From contig NC_064447.1 in the NCBI RefSeq assembly GCF_023343835.1, positions 10,746,501 to 10,810,500 of the forward strand: a DNA stretch of 64,000 bases, given 5' to 3'. Shown one piece after another: positions 12,292-24,250 of the stretch (its first letter is position 1; each line of letters opens with the position of its first letter). The position numbers were made by a program, and so were the translations under genes. The notes under the pieces were generated by a model. That model saw nothing but the letters and a program-made list of their open reading frames with translations. It was not told the DNA's origin and searched no databases. The stretch is from Lagopus muta. Taxonomy: Eukaryota > Chordata > Aves > Galliformes > Phasianidae.

Positions 12292-13560
12292 AGCTCAGCT
12301 CATTCGAGCAGTAACTGTAGGGAGAGAGTAACGTCCTGCAGTTTGGCTGGGACATCAGTGGAAGTGCTCCTGTGGGAAAAACCTTTCTCTAAATGCTGCA
12401 ACTTACCATTGCATGGAGAGTGAGAAGCAGTGTCCCCCACGACAGGGCAGGCCCACGTGCCAGATTACAGCACCTGAACCTCCCTGAAGAAGGGTGCTTG
12501 GAACAAAGTGTGGGAGCTGAAGCTGCAAGAGAGGGTAACTGTAGGTATGTACACACTTCACAGCAGGAGAAGCCCATGTGCTGAAAGACACTTTACCTCA
12601 CCTCAGGCACGCTCAGCTTTACTGGCCTGCTACAACTAAAACCCACTTGGTTTGCCTTCATGCCCCCTGTGGCCTCTGTGAAATACAGTCCCCAGCTGAG
12701 AGCTTGCATGATCAGTGTCTCCTTCCCACTCCTTCCAATCTCATCCAAAACGCATTGCTTGCAGTGGAAAACTTCTGAGCCTCTACTTGTTCATGTGCCA
12801 AACCATCTGATATGTTAAGCTAAAGCTAAGTCCAGTGCCATTTTTAAAAAGTAACTCATGTAGAATGCAGGTTTTATTTGGAAATGATGTTATCTGTCTG
12901 ATTGGTACCTTACCAAGGTGTGGGGCTGTGACACTGTGCCACCTGGCACCACGGTGTTAATGCAACACAGGTTAATGCAGGAGTAGCACCAGACAGATAA
13001 AAAATAGCAGGGCAGCTATTAGCTGATAGACACCTGGTCCTCCTGCTGGCCTAGAGCACAGAGCAGGGGTGATTCTTTAGCTGCCAGGCACACCATATTC
13101 CTGGCAAGCAGAAAGGATCTGTGTGTAGGGTGGATGACACAGGTAACAGACCCTTAGTTCTCACCTGACTTAAACCAGTCCCAGGTGCCAGTTAGGATCA
13201 CATCCAGGGAGAGGAGGAGAGCTGCTTGCACAGACAGCACAGGTTACAAGGAGTTCTTCAGCCTGAAGGAATGCCATCCTCCATTCTTCACCCCTTTGCA
13301 TTTCCACACTGCATACAACTTGTTCCTCCTCCCAGAGAAGGTGTATCCTGCCCTGTGTGATCCCAGCAACACTGGGAAAAATAAATGGCTGCACTGGGAT
13401 GGTTCAGAAGACAGAAATATATAAATTGAAAGAAAGCTTATGAGGTCCAGACCCCTGCTGCCACCTCCATGCACTTAGCAGCACTCTCCCAGTGTACTGC
13501 CTTGTATGTCCTGCCTGTGAGTGTGTATCTGATGACAAATAAATTACGTTGCCATAAACT
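12292..13560 (+). other. DHRS7B: DHRS7B 3' untranslated region
   Basis: No coding sequence follows the TAG at 12289-12291. Two AATAAA signals are present: 13380-13385 and 13538-13543. The second is followed by a T/G-rich stretch (13565-13580) that suits a cleavage site near 13560, giving a 3' UTR of about 1.25 kb. The exact end needs transcript data. Confidence 0.6.
13538..13543 (+). terminator. DHRS7B: Probable DHRS7B polyadenylation signal
   Basis: Canonical AATAAA with a downstream T-rich element. A second AATAAA at 13380-13385 could give a shorter transcript. Confidence 0.6.
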
Positions 13561-15300
13561 GCATCCTGTATTCTGTTTCAGCTCCTCACTTCAGGGGTAA
13601 CTTTGGAGGAAGGGAAAGCATTAAAGAACAGCTTGAAGAACAAAGAACAAAACAACGTACTTCATCCCAGCCCTCTTTTCTATCACCTGCTAGTTTACAG
13701 TAGGCAGTGTAAATCCACAGAGGATTAGTGAAGTTAGAAGTCTGATACAGGAGCATGGGGTCTGCAGGACCTTCTTCATAAAGTCTATTTTTGCCCAGTA
13801 GGTTTACAATGGATCTCTGAGAGCCTCATCTCAGATGATCACCAGAATGTGTTTAATGGCCACAAGGCCGCTGCTCGGTTTGGTTGTTCTCCACTGCTGT
13901 TATGGTGGAGGCTGTCAGTTTGTTGTATGAAGGCTTGAAGTTGAAATTACAAGCAGAAGCTTTCCAGTGTAGGCACTGAAGACTGGAATCTTTTTTTTCC
14001 GCTGTTAAATTACAAAACCAAGGCATTACCTCCTTTCTCTCTCCACAAGAGCTTCTCTAATTGTTACTCATGCTTTCCCTTTCACATTCTGCACATTTGG
14101 GTCTTTCACCTCACAGTGAAATACAGCACTCCTGCCAGTCTTGTCCAACTGCTGTCTGTTGATGTTTCTAATCACAGTAGCTCAGGAAGGAGGAAGGGGC
14201 TGCTTTGCATTTCTGTGTTATCTCCCAGAGTGCTGATGGATATAATGCATCAGGCCTAAGGAAGGAAAAAATACATGCAGGGGAGTTATTGTAGTTACTG
14301 TACACAGAACTGCAGCAGAGGCAGAATACCAAGGGTGTGCACATTCCCCTCTGAGAGCACAATCCCCCTCTGCAGCGAGAGGAGTGCAATGCTCTCCATT
14401 TCAGAGCGCCTGATGGTCAAGATGGGCAGCAAAGCACGCAGGGCACTTGAAAACAAGAACCCACATCTCCAGAACAGGATGAAAGGTGTGCTTTTAAAAC
14501 AGGCCTACCTGTTGCAATAGCTGGTTTTTCACTTCCTCCTGCAGTAAGAGACCACAGTAAACATGCTCATTTTTAACTGCAGAGCATTTGATGCAAGTTG
14601 TGCTCTTAAAGAGCCTCCCAAAAGTTAGTTCTTCTGTCAGTGATCATTCCAGGCAAGGGAAAGCCTGACACCACAGAAGGTGCCAGGACCTTTGGGTTTG
14701 GGTGAAGAAAGGAAGCTAACAGCCCTAACAGTTCTTCTGCAATCACAGGAATATCTTGTGTGGCTTGGACAAGGATACTTGGGGACCTTCTGCAGCAATA
14801 AAATACATACTGGCTGCAGCAGATCCATCGCTAGTTTAAAATTATCCAAAAGATAGACAGGATTTTAGGAACAAGCAACATCAGAACCTGAAAAGCAGCC
14901 TGCCAGCAGTCTCAGGCTAACTGTAGAAAGATGAAGTAATTGCATTTCTTCCTCTCCTCTCTGCCAAGGCAACTGTATGTTGTTGCTATAAATAGAGACG
15001 GTCTGGATCTCAGCTTCTTTTAACCTTGGAGGGGAGGCATCCACTGTACCAGCAAAAGAGGCCAAGGTTTGAAACACAGAAAACTCCTGATGCCACTGCA
15101 ATTCCCTCTAACCTACGTGCCTGCTCAGGTGTGGCTGCAGCCTGGAAGTGAGGGGGACAATCACTGCTGCTGTGATTTGTAAAGAGAAATGAATTTGGTT
15201 TCTGATCTCATGAGTCTCTCTTCCAAGGTCAGCGCTTCAGATGCGGCGATCAGACTGCAAATACTATTTCATTAAGCAGCACACCTGTATGCAGGCAGGT
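13561..15300. other. Convergent gap between DHRS7B and TMEM11
   Basis: No gene recognised on either strand. The two neighbouring genes point toward each other, so this interval may hold transcript ends and read-through RNA from both. No interspersed repeat is obvious here. Confidence 0.5.
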
Positions 15301-16480
15301 TTTATTACAGGCCTTTGCTGCTGTATTCAGATCGTAACCCTTGAAGCTGTGCTAAGCAGGCATTATAAAAGTAGGCCACACCTCTTTTCCATCTGGTAGG
15401 AGGAGAATAGATAGAAAGCAAGCTCCTGCCTTTAACAAGCAAGTGGCAGATGTTGCAAAACAGTAACACTTTCCCTTCTTAGAGCTAGAAGTTAAATTCA
15501 TGCAGTAGACTGAATTCTAGAATTTCAGATAACACAGTGGCAAGATACAGTCATCTAGATGCCTTGAAGCAGCTCCATTAGTTCACGTTCCAAGCCGGAC
15601 CAGTGGAATTGTGTGGTCAGGGCACAGCTGTCCAAGTGGCAGTGAAAAAGCACAGGTACAACAGCTGGGCTCCCACCTTGGCATCCTGAGCTGCATTTGG
15701 TACAGCAAACTTCAATGGAGATGCATCCACGTTAGGAAGAACTTGTACAGCAATTTAGTGTAATGTGCTTTTAGGTGGAAACTGTGTTGAGATCATCATT
15801 GTGCGAAGGAATAACAGCTGGAGGAGGGCAGGGCAGCAGAGGGTTTGGCTATTTCTAGCACCCAGCATCCACAGTTATGTGACAGCAACACCGGCCTAAT
15901 TTGTGCACCTTCTTTCAAGAAACACAACCAGTCAAGCAAGAAAAAAAGCACCACCACACTCCAACAATTCCTTCAACAGACAACTTGGATGCTGCTGCCA
16001 GGTCTGGGTGTGGGCACAAGGATATAATCATCACCACAGCAGCACCCAAAAGGGAGCTATCTTAACAGTAATGAGAGTGCAAAATCATTTGAAATTCTCA
16101 TCCTTTAATGGTCAATGATAACGTCTGGCTGGTTCTGTGTAATACAATTAAACAATATACTTAAATGTTTCAAAAAAAGAAAAAAAAAAAAAAGCTCTCA
16201 CCCTCCCCTCCCTCTTTATCTTTCTTTCATTGACACTCCACTGCTGGACTGGACTCCCCATGGCTAACATACAGCTCTCAAGTCACCACACATCCAAATC
16301 TTAAGTGTAACGAAGAACTGAAAAACCTCGGTGCACCAGTGATGTGTTATTTTAAAAATAACAGCTCTATTAAACCAACTCCTTGCCAGTCTCCACTGCT
16401 TCTCAAAGAGGAAAAACAAAATGTTACTGTGGGAGTCTTAATACACTTGTCTCTGTAGGCTTCTCTCTTCCCCGCCGCAG
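15301..16480 (-). other. TMEM11: Probable TMEM11 3' untranslated region
   Basis: Sequence below the TMEM11 stop codon has no coding potential. Candidate poly(A) signals on the minus strand are ATTAAA (16104-16109, about 375 bases after the stop) and AATAAA (15301-15306, about 1.18 kb after it). The A-rich tract near 16170-16193 reads as poly-T on the transcript strand, so it is not a retroposed tail of TMEM11. Confidence 0.45.
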
Positions 16481-19400
16481 TCATACAGCGTAGAGTTCAT
16501 AGATCTTCTTTACACAGTACACCAGGGCAGCCAGTGCTATCGTGTTGTGCAGTCTCTTTCTGTGCAGGTCGTCCTTCCTCACCAGCACCACCGGAGTGGA
16601 GGAGGTGAGCGTATGCAAGGGCAGGCGGGAAAGTTTATAGGCGTCATACTCTACTTGGTACTTGCAACAAGGATCGAACTGCCACGAGATGCCATACAGG
16701 GTGCAGCAAGCCATGCTCAGCACACCAGCGGGCAGCGAGATGTAGTGAGAATAATCTACTGGAAGTGCCAAAGGGGTGAAGAGGCAGGTGGTGCCCGCCA
16801 GCACGGCCGTCTTGTGCAGGCAGTTCCCCACGGTGATCCAGCGGGCCGTCTCGTCCCCGATGCGGGTGGGCTCTATCACGATGTATTTGTACTGCGCTTC
16901 CAGGGCCTGCTCCAGCTCGTACTCAAACTGGTCCTGAGCATTCTCTCCGTTGTAGATCTCGTGCACGATGTAACAGTCTGTGGAGGACAAGGTGACCCTG
17001 TCAACAGGAAAAACAGAGTTAAGACTGCAGCACTTCAAGGCAGATTCTTCACCCACGTGGCTGCAAGAGCTCGAGGGAAGAGCACCTGAAGTCAGGGCAG
17101 CCCCTCAAGGCCATTCAGGCACTGCAGCTTCTTCAAATCAAGATTAGTTTTACATCGGCTAATTATGCTTTTTGCATAGGAAGTCATCCCAAACTGAGGC
17201 AATTAACTTTTCCTAACATCTTCCTAACTTGGAGAAACTGAGAACATTTTGAGAAAGCAGGAATTTGACAGCAGACCTGAATCAGTTCCTCATGCAGTTT
17301 CTCCAGAGGTGCTGGACATGCTACACCTTGACCACGCAGCATGAATGAATGAAATCACAACAAACAGCTCATTCACCAGGAAGGCAAATTGTACTGTGAG
17401 ATTTTGAGAAGAAGCATTTTCATGTGAAAGTGGCCTCTCCAGAATAATCACCTCCTGGCCACAAAGACAGTTTGCTCTTCAGTCCTTCACAGTAAGTTCA
17501 GCCTACAGAGGCGATGAGGGCTGAGAAACGCTGCTGGAAGTAGAGGTGCAAGAGGCAGCAGGGCACAGCAGTCCATTTGTTACAGAACATTCCCTCTGAT
17601 CAAACAGGGAGCAGCAAGCAAACGTTTCTTTAATTTCCAAACCAAGGTAGGATTTAACAGCAAAGAAAAAGCTGCTTGCTTTACCCTGGAACAGGCTCCC
17701 TGCCAACAGCGGATCCACAAAACCTCCACATCCACCATTTGAGTGCCAGCTCTTAGCTACCAAAAAACTGCATGAATTTCCACTTCCACCTTCTTCATAC
17801 ACATCACCTAAGCTATGTTAATGTAACAGACAGCTGAGAAATGAGATTACAGCTGTTTACCTGCACTGAGAAAGGGTAAAAACCCACCCCACTGGAACAT
17901 GGGAAAATCCTCCCCTCTGAGAACTGGTAACTATTTGACACACATGTGTTAACCAGAACAAAACTGAGCACGTGGCCTCTCAAGGATAAAGAGAACCAGC
18001 AGATTCCTCCTTCAGGAGGAGAGCGAACTGCACACAGGCTTGACCTCATCACAGCAGACAAAACAGCCTCATCCCAATGCATTCAGATCCTCCTTGTGCT
18101 GGGAGGCAAGAGGGCTGAAACGGAGAATTAAGCTGGCACTTTGGGCTCCGTTGGCACAATGGTACTTGTGTGCATGCACTGGAAAATAATGGAGAGAAAA
18201 CACACATTTGCAAGCTGCTGTGGTACCAGACATTGCCCTTAATGTGCAGCTCTGCTCACACTGCAGAGGGTATCATGCAGTGACCGTCTGTAATCAAGTA
18301 TATTGTTAAATTACAAGCCACTGCCAGAAGTGGCTGCTATTGTGAACAGTGGCAAACACGTCAAACAGCAGGAGATCAGATGAACCAGCTTCTCTCAGAG
18401 CAGAATAATAAGCAGTTTTCAGAGTCTGGCTGGTATTAACAAAAACCACAAGGAAAACTCTGCTTACAAGCTAGTTATTGAGCTCTCTGCAGTGCTTTTC
18501 CCCCTAGGCCTGGTCACAGGTAGAGAGGGAAATAAAAGTCCATGTGAATGCTGAATATGGCAGGGATTGCTGTAAGGCCATCATCTTGTCAGAACTCGCT
18601 TGGGTTTTTAAGGTAACCTTTCCAGGAGGAGCTACATTCTGTAGGTGATAACTCTTTCAGCACAGGATGCAGTGAACTCTTGTGAACTGGCAAGAATTTA
18701 AAGAGAGTAATTAAAGGGCAGAGTCTGTTGAAAATGTTAATGGAATACTACATCTCTAGCATGGCTATGTACCAGCTAACATGAAGAACGTTCTCTGTGT
18801 AAGGCAGAATTAGTCAAGCAGGTGTTGCACTAACATGTTAGGGGCACAGCTGAAAATGGTCTCTGCCAAGGACTTTTTTCTTGACCAGAACTATTCCAAG
18901 TGCAGCTTCAGCCAAATGAAAAATGCCACTTTCATTTCAGAGGACACAATGAGGGTTAAGGCGGCTCTGTGGAACAGCACCACTACGTGCAACCACTTGG
19001 GAAGGAAGAAAGGCTGAGCTGAGCTCCCAGCTCTAGCAAGGACACCATGGAGGATTTCTAGAGCACCTCAGCACCATCAGGATGGCACTGCCCCACCAGT
19101 CATACTTCTGCTCACTCAGATCCTGCTTGTTCTTCCTTCCCAACATCCCACCTTACCTTCACCGCACTGCACACAAGCAGAGCCATATCACAAGCCACAG
19201 CCTCCTGCCAAAGAAAGCAGGCGCTCAGACATGAGCCAGAGGCAGCACCGACCATCTCTCCTGGAGCTCTGTGGCTATTCAAAAATAAAGCCAAAAAATA
19301 AAAACCGTCCTTCTAAGCAAAAAGCAGAGCTTAAAATATTTTCTGTTGAAAAAAATCATAGGAAACTGAATTGCATAAAGATTTCATCACTTCTGGCAGA

Positions 19401-22400
19401 GTCTGCCCGCCTCACTGTGCTTCTTCTCCAGAACTGCCCCAACACCGGAGCAAATTTCTACCGTGGTGCTGGAGTCACAACAGACAAGGTGGACCATCCA
19501 AAAACAAAGAGCAAAGAAGGAAAAATTAGTCAGCAATGCAAGAGCAGGGTCACCACTTCTGTAACAGAACTGGTGGGACAGTGCATATTATTTCTAATAA
19601 GAACTGGTTGCCCTGGAGGAAGGAAAGCTGAAATCCCAATGCAGCTGAGACGCATGGGCTGAATGCAGGCTTGAAACGTTTTCAGAGCTTGCTGGCATGC
19701 AGAGCAGAACCAGGGACCCCAAGCCAGATCTCTCCTGACACAGCCTTTCAGCTGAACACAGCAGTTGCACATGAACAAACCCAATCAAAGCACTTGGATT
19801 TGCTGAAACGCTGCAGGCTGCACAGCCTGCCTTCCAGTGCCTGCCATGCTGCCCCCCTCCCCACCCCCAAAGCCATGACAACAATGCAGAACTATGCAAG
19901 CCGTCCAGACTGGCATCCACCAGCTGGGAAGTACTGCTCCCTTTACGTAGCTCCTTTTTACTTAAAAGCTTCATCAATAACCAGTGTGAGAGAGTCTCAA
20001 AAGTCCCAACCGTTCAGAAGCCCAGCAGACCACAACCTAAAAGCAGCCGATGATTTTATTCAGTCAAATTCTTTCTAAAAGGTTGCACATGAATCCCACA
20101 AGAGCAGTTCTGGATCTTACATCCAAGCAGTTGCAGCTTCATACATTCTACTCCTGAGAAACTCAGCATGCCTGACGCCAGCTGCAAACTGCACCTCACT
20201 TTTTGCTCTGGTGGCTCCACTTTCTTTTGTTATGGTCTGGTGATGTTCCCTTACTGCTATCACCCCCTACCAAGGCTGCTTGAAGATCACACTCATGTTC
20301 TCCTGCTCTCCTTGGCTTGGGTTTCAGGGCCTCCAACCATTTCAATTCCACACAACGCTCAGGGTCACGGTTAAAAACAATCTCCATCTGCACAAAGGCT
20401 GGGTGTCCCTCTGTGCAGAGGTTTTTGTTTTTAAAAGGATGATCCTGACAACAGTATTGCTCACAGCACCAAACATGCATTCAGATGAACTATAAATGAA
20501 GACAAACCAGTCTGATTAGTACTTAAATAAATAAATAAGCAGGGAGAGGCTTGCAGCAGCGTGATAACACTTGTCACAAGTAGCACACACAGAAGACCTG
20601 GAGCAGCAGAGCAGTGGAGGGGCCTGATGCTGGCTGCGTGCTAACTGCAGGAAAAAGCATGTTACAGATGGCCAGAGCACACCCATCTGGGGGCTATCAT
20701 TAGATCTCATCTAAGTCTATGTCAAAGAAGTTGAGGCAACAAATTCATACTCAAACACACTGAGCTTCCCTCGGTCACATCAATCCTTCTCAGAATTGCA
20801 GGTAAAAAATGAACTGTGTTTGGCTTTGAGGTGAAGCATTCCTGCTGAGACTTACAGTTGTATTTGGCAACACTGTTTTTCTGCCCAAGACAGCTCCAGA
20901 GCATGGGACACACAAAGCACTAACAAATCCAAGCTGAAACACCCCAACAGTTGTTTCCCCACGATCTGCCAGTCTCAGGCCATTAACCATTGCTGTCAGG
21001 TTTCAAGGCCAATTGAACAGGCTGGTGATGGCTGCACTGAAGTGGAGGAAGAGCAGGAAAAGCACAGCAGTAATGCAAGACCTCCAATCGAAGGCTGTGC
21101 CTTAAATACCAATAGGAGAGAACAGGAGAACGTAAGTGTGATCTTCCAGCAGCCTTGTCAAGAGAAGACAACATGAAGGGAAACATCACCAAACCAGAAC
21201 AGAACAAACTCTAGCCACCAGAGCAAGAAGAGACGTCATTTTGAAGCCAACTAATGATTAGCTAGGCTAATGGAAACAGGTCAATCATTGCTGTAAGCAA
21301 ACAGAGTACCAGAAATCTGAGCAGCACAGGTAGAGAAAGGAGAGAGCTCCTGAAGGGTGCAGGGAGGCCAGCACAAGCAGCAGTGATGACATGAGAGCCC
21401 TTCTTTCTGGAGTTTGTTAGCACATGTCCAAGCAGAACAAATGGCATTTTGTCTGGTGTGCTGGCGGTCATCACACTGCATTTTACACAAAAACCCCAAG
21501 TACAATTCAGTGCCTGTTCTGTATAAAAAGTTGTTTTGCTGCACAAATTAACAATCCCCTTTAGATAGTCTCTATTAAAGAGTCTATCCAGAAGGAAGAA
21601 AAACAAATATTTAGTTGGTTCTCTTCAGGTTTTTCCCCACCACCCCCACAGAGCCAGCTGGACTTCACAGCCAACATCCTTTGAAATGAAGGTACCTACA
21701 TGTAGTCCTATTGAGAAAAGCACTTTTTGACCAATTACAGACTTCTTTGTATCAATGAAGTCATTGAGGAAGGGAAACAAATTTCCACAGGCAGTCGCTG
21801 GACTTTTAAAAATGAATTTATTTACTTTTAAGTGAAAGCTGGTCAAGCCTCCTTGTAGCAGACAGTATTTTATTTTTCTGACACCACCTCCCAACACACT
21901 GATGTCTTTTTAGACTAGCTGGCTGACAACTCCAAAAACACCTTGAAGCAGCTCATTTATGAGGAAAGCTGGATTAGCACACTCAGTTGAAAGGAATGCA
22001 TCCTGGGACAAGAATCCTGTTAAGAAAACCATATTTGTCTTATAAAAAGCTTGTGTCATCATTTGATGTCATCGGGTCTGTCAGTGCCATCATCTCCACA
22101 ACCTGCCAGCAGCCAAACAAGACCAGGAGGGGTGATGGAGAATTAATCCCAGATCCAGAGAGGCAGTGCCTCAGTCACACACATCTGCAGCTCTGCAATC
22201 ACAAGGAAGGCATGCTACCTAGCTGACGTCACCCAGCACCTATTAAAAGTATCTTCTGGAAGGTTTGTATGGGATGACACTTAACAGAACCACTGACTTC
22301 TGATAAGGATTGTGTAACGTTCACACAGATCACCTGTTGCCCCATGTGTCACTTCTGTGCTCTCGTGCACTTAACCACATACTTCTCATTGTAAAAGGCA

Positions 22401-23787
22401 TTGTATAAGGTATGCTGGAGGTTCGTGAAGTAAGTACCTCATGTTTATGAATAAGTATTTTTGATCACAAGATCAAGTGTAATCATAGCTTAAAAATCAC
22501 CACAAACCCCAGTGACATTATACTGTGGGAACACTATATAGTTCACAGACAAAGTCGTGGGGTGACAACTCACTTTTAAGCCTGCATCAATTCTCTTCCT
22601 GGTAGAATAATTTTCACTGAGGTTAAGTGCTCTTTCCCATATTTTTTCTTCACCTTCCACAGCAGAGCAGGCCCATAATCTGAGATCTCCTCACCTCATG
22701 TGTTCAGCACTGGGGCAGGCGCCAGCATGGGTGCAGACAGCTCTACCACCACACCACCGTGCTCGGCAGCATTCTGAGTTGTTCATATAAGCCATGCTGA
22801 GGTAGTAATTCCACCAGCTCTTTCAATTCAATCACTTGCGAACTCCCTGAACAGAGGCAGCATTTCTGTGTTTTATGTTGGCGCTATGATTTTGAGGGCT
22901 GCTCGTTGCTCTCCTCAGCTGGGAGGTTCGGCACCATCAAATACAACCCTCTTGGATTGCAGCAAGGGAACAAAACAAAGCAAAACCCACTTCATGATAA
23001 AAACCAAAGGGATATCAGTCTCTGGGTAAAGCAGAGGGACAAAAGCAAATCTTGGGGAATGCTGCGATTCTCTGATCCTCAAAACGAGCACGCAGCTGCT
23101 CTCGACTCCCAGCCGGTGACATCAGTCACCCCGGGGCAGAACAGAGAGAACGCCAACGTGAGGAAGCACGGGACTCAGCGAGGCGTTGCAAGCAGGTAAC
23201 CGACCGCGAGGGCCGATTTTAAAGCGGCTCAGCAAGATCTCCCTCGGCTCCTTCCTTCCCTTTTACAACCGGGATTCCCGGAGCCTGTTCCCGGCATCGG
23301 AACAAGGACCGCGCTCGGGCGAGCAAAGCCCGAGCGCGTTCCCCGCAGCAGGAGGTCACCCTGGCGGCCTCTCCGTGCCTTCACCAACAGCCCAGAAGGG
23401 GCCCCTCGCCCCGGCCCTCCTCCCCTCCCGGCCCGCACCGCCGCACCCCGCGGTTCCCGCACAGGGAGGGCCGCACCGACCTTCCCCGCCCGCAGCTCCG
23501 GCCCACCCGCAGCGCGAGGCGCCCCGGCCCGCCCTCCCCTCAGCAGGGCCGCGGCCCCCGCCCCGCTCCCCGGCCGCCCCGCGCTCTCCTCGGCGCCGCC
23601 CCCGCCCTTGCCTCAGGGTCGTGCGGAGCCCCGAGAGCCGCGGCCCGCTCCCTCCCGCTCCCCGCCCGCCCGGAGAACTCCCGGCCGCGCCTCGTCCCGC
23701 GCCCCGACCGCGGACTCACCTCTCCCGGCCACCGCCGCCGCTGTTGGTGCTGCCGGGGCCAGCGCGCCTCCTTCCCCACGCCGCCAT
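16481..23787 (-). CDS. TMEM11: Transmembrane protein 11, 2 coding exons, 194 aa
   Basis: Mitochondrial membrane protein needed for normal cristae shape (the PMI homologue), reported to associate with MICOS and with BNIP3-type mitophagy receptors. Exon 1 is 23720-23787, starting MAAWGRRRAGPGSTNSGGGG; exon 2 is 16481-16997, ending KKIYELYAV then TGA. The junction Arg23 codon is split AG|G across one 6.7-kb GT-AG intron. From about residue 22 onward the sequence is nearly identical to human (for example GENAQDQFEYELEQALEAQY at 38-57). Hydrophobic segments are at about 85-103 and 108-127, with a third weaker one near 172-185. The Gly/Ser-rich residues 11-20 differ most from human. An in-frame ATG at 17056 lies in the intron and is not the start. 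Confidence 0.97.
20199..20326 (+). repeat. Inverted repeat, left arm
   Basis: Similar at roughly 75-80 percent, by eye, to the reverse complement of 21110-21238. Shared blocks include TTGCTCTGGTGGCT, GGTGATGTT.CCCTT, CAAGGCTGCT.GAAGATCACA and GTTCTCCTG. Arms are about 125 bp and the centre about 780 bp. The family is not recognised; it could be two copies of one old dispersed repeat or the ends of one element. Confidence 0.8.
21110..21238 (-). repeat. Inverted repeat, right arm
   Basis: Reverse-complement partner of 20199-20326, with similar blocks in the same order and only small indels. Similarity appears to stop at about the same point on both sides, which argues for a discrete repeat unit. 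No target-site duplication could be fixed by eye. Confidence 0.8.
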
Positions 23788-23906
23788 CTTGGAGACACTG
23801 GGCTCGCAAATGTCTCCGCCGCAGGGCCCGCCGCGCTGCCCCACGGGAAATGGAGTGCGCGCGGCCGCCGGAACCGCTCAGCGAGAAAGGGCGCGCCTAC
23901 GTGCGG

Positions 23907-23931
23907 ACTACAACTCCCACAGTGCCCCGCG
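23907..23931 (+). promoter_or_regulatory. ZNF143/Staf-type motif
   Basis: ACTACAACTCCCACAGTGCC followed by CCGCG closely fits the long ZNF143 promoter motif (ACTACAAYTCCCAGMATGC family). It lies about 120-145 bp upstream of the TMEM11 ATG. ZNF143 commonly marks bidirectional CpG-island promoters. Confidence 0.75.
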
Positions 23932-23951
23932 CCGCCGCACGGCCGCGGAGA

Positions 23952-23970
23952 TCTCTGGGATGCGTAGTCC
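23952..23970 (-). promoter_or_regulatory. Second ZNF143-like motif, opposite orientation
   Basis: Read on the minus strand the sequence is GGACTACGCATCCCAGAGA, which shares the ACTAC..nTCCCAG core of the ZNF143 motif. It faces away from the first motif across a 20-bp gap. Confidence 0.65.
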
Positions 23971-24250
23971 CTTGTGCGTGCGGAGGGGTCGGGCCGGGAG
24001 CCGCCCGGCATTCGCGCGGAGCGCAGAGCAGCACCACGGCGGTCGGCCGACTCCTGATCGCAACCCCCTGTGCTGACGGGAGCCATGAGGCCGTAGGAGG
24101 AGCGTCGCCGCTGAGTCCCGGCCTGCACCGCGGCCCCGCCATGAGGGCAGCCGCAGGGGGGCGGCCTGGGCCGGGGCTTGGCAGTGCGGGTATAAGGAGA
24201 GGAGAGCGGGTGACGCGGCGCAGCACTGCCGGCTTTGCCCGAGGGGAGCT

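Larger units (their letters stand above)
16998..23719. other. TMEM11 intron
   Basis: Single 6.7-kb intron with no recognised internal gene. Its notable content is an inverted repeat of about 125 bp, with arms at 20199-20326 and 21110-21238. Many short frames occur but none resembles a known protein. From about 23140 upward it merges into the TMEM11 CpG island, so the island covers the first ~600 bp of the intron as transcribed. Confidence 0.6.
23140..24250 (-). promoter_or_regulatory. TMEM11: TMEM11 CpG-island promoter
   Basis: Very GC- and CpG-rich sequence spanning TMEM11 exon 1. The start codon is at 23787 reading leftward, so the core promoter lies just above it. It carries two ZNF143-like motifs in opposite orientations at 23907-23931 and 23952-23970. 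No TATA box is seen. The long open frames across this island on both strands (for example 23186-24076) reflect high GC content, not genes. Confidence 0.75.

Noticed and set aside
16170-16193. A-rich tract as the tail of a processed retrocopy
   Set aside because: No cDNA-like sequence precedes it on the plus strand; on the TMEM11 strand it is poly-T inside the probable 3' UTR.
16481-17056. Unspliced TMEM11 reading of 191 codons beginning at an ATG at 17056
   Set aside because: The first 20 residues are intron; a clear acceptor at 16998-16999 and a matching exon 1 at 23720-23787 give the conserved N-terminus.
23186-24076. 296-codon plus-strand open frame
   Set aside because: Pro/Arg/Ala-rich translation of a CpG island with similar-length frames on both strands; TMEM11 exon 1 lies inside it on the other strand.
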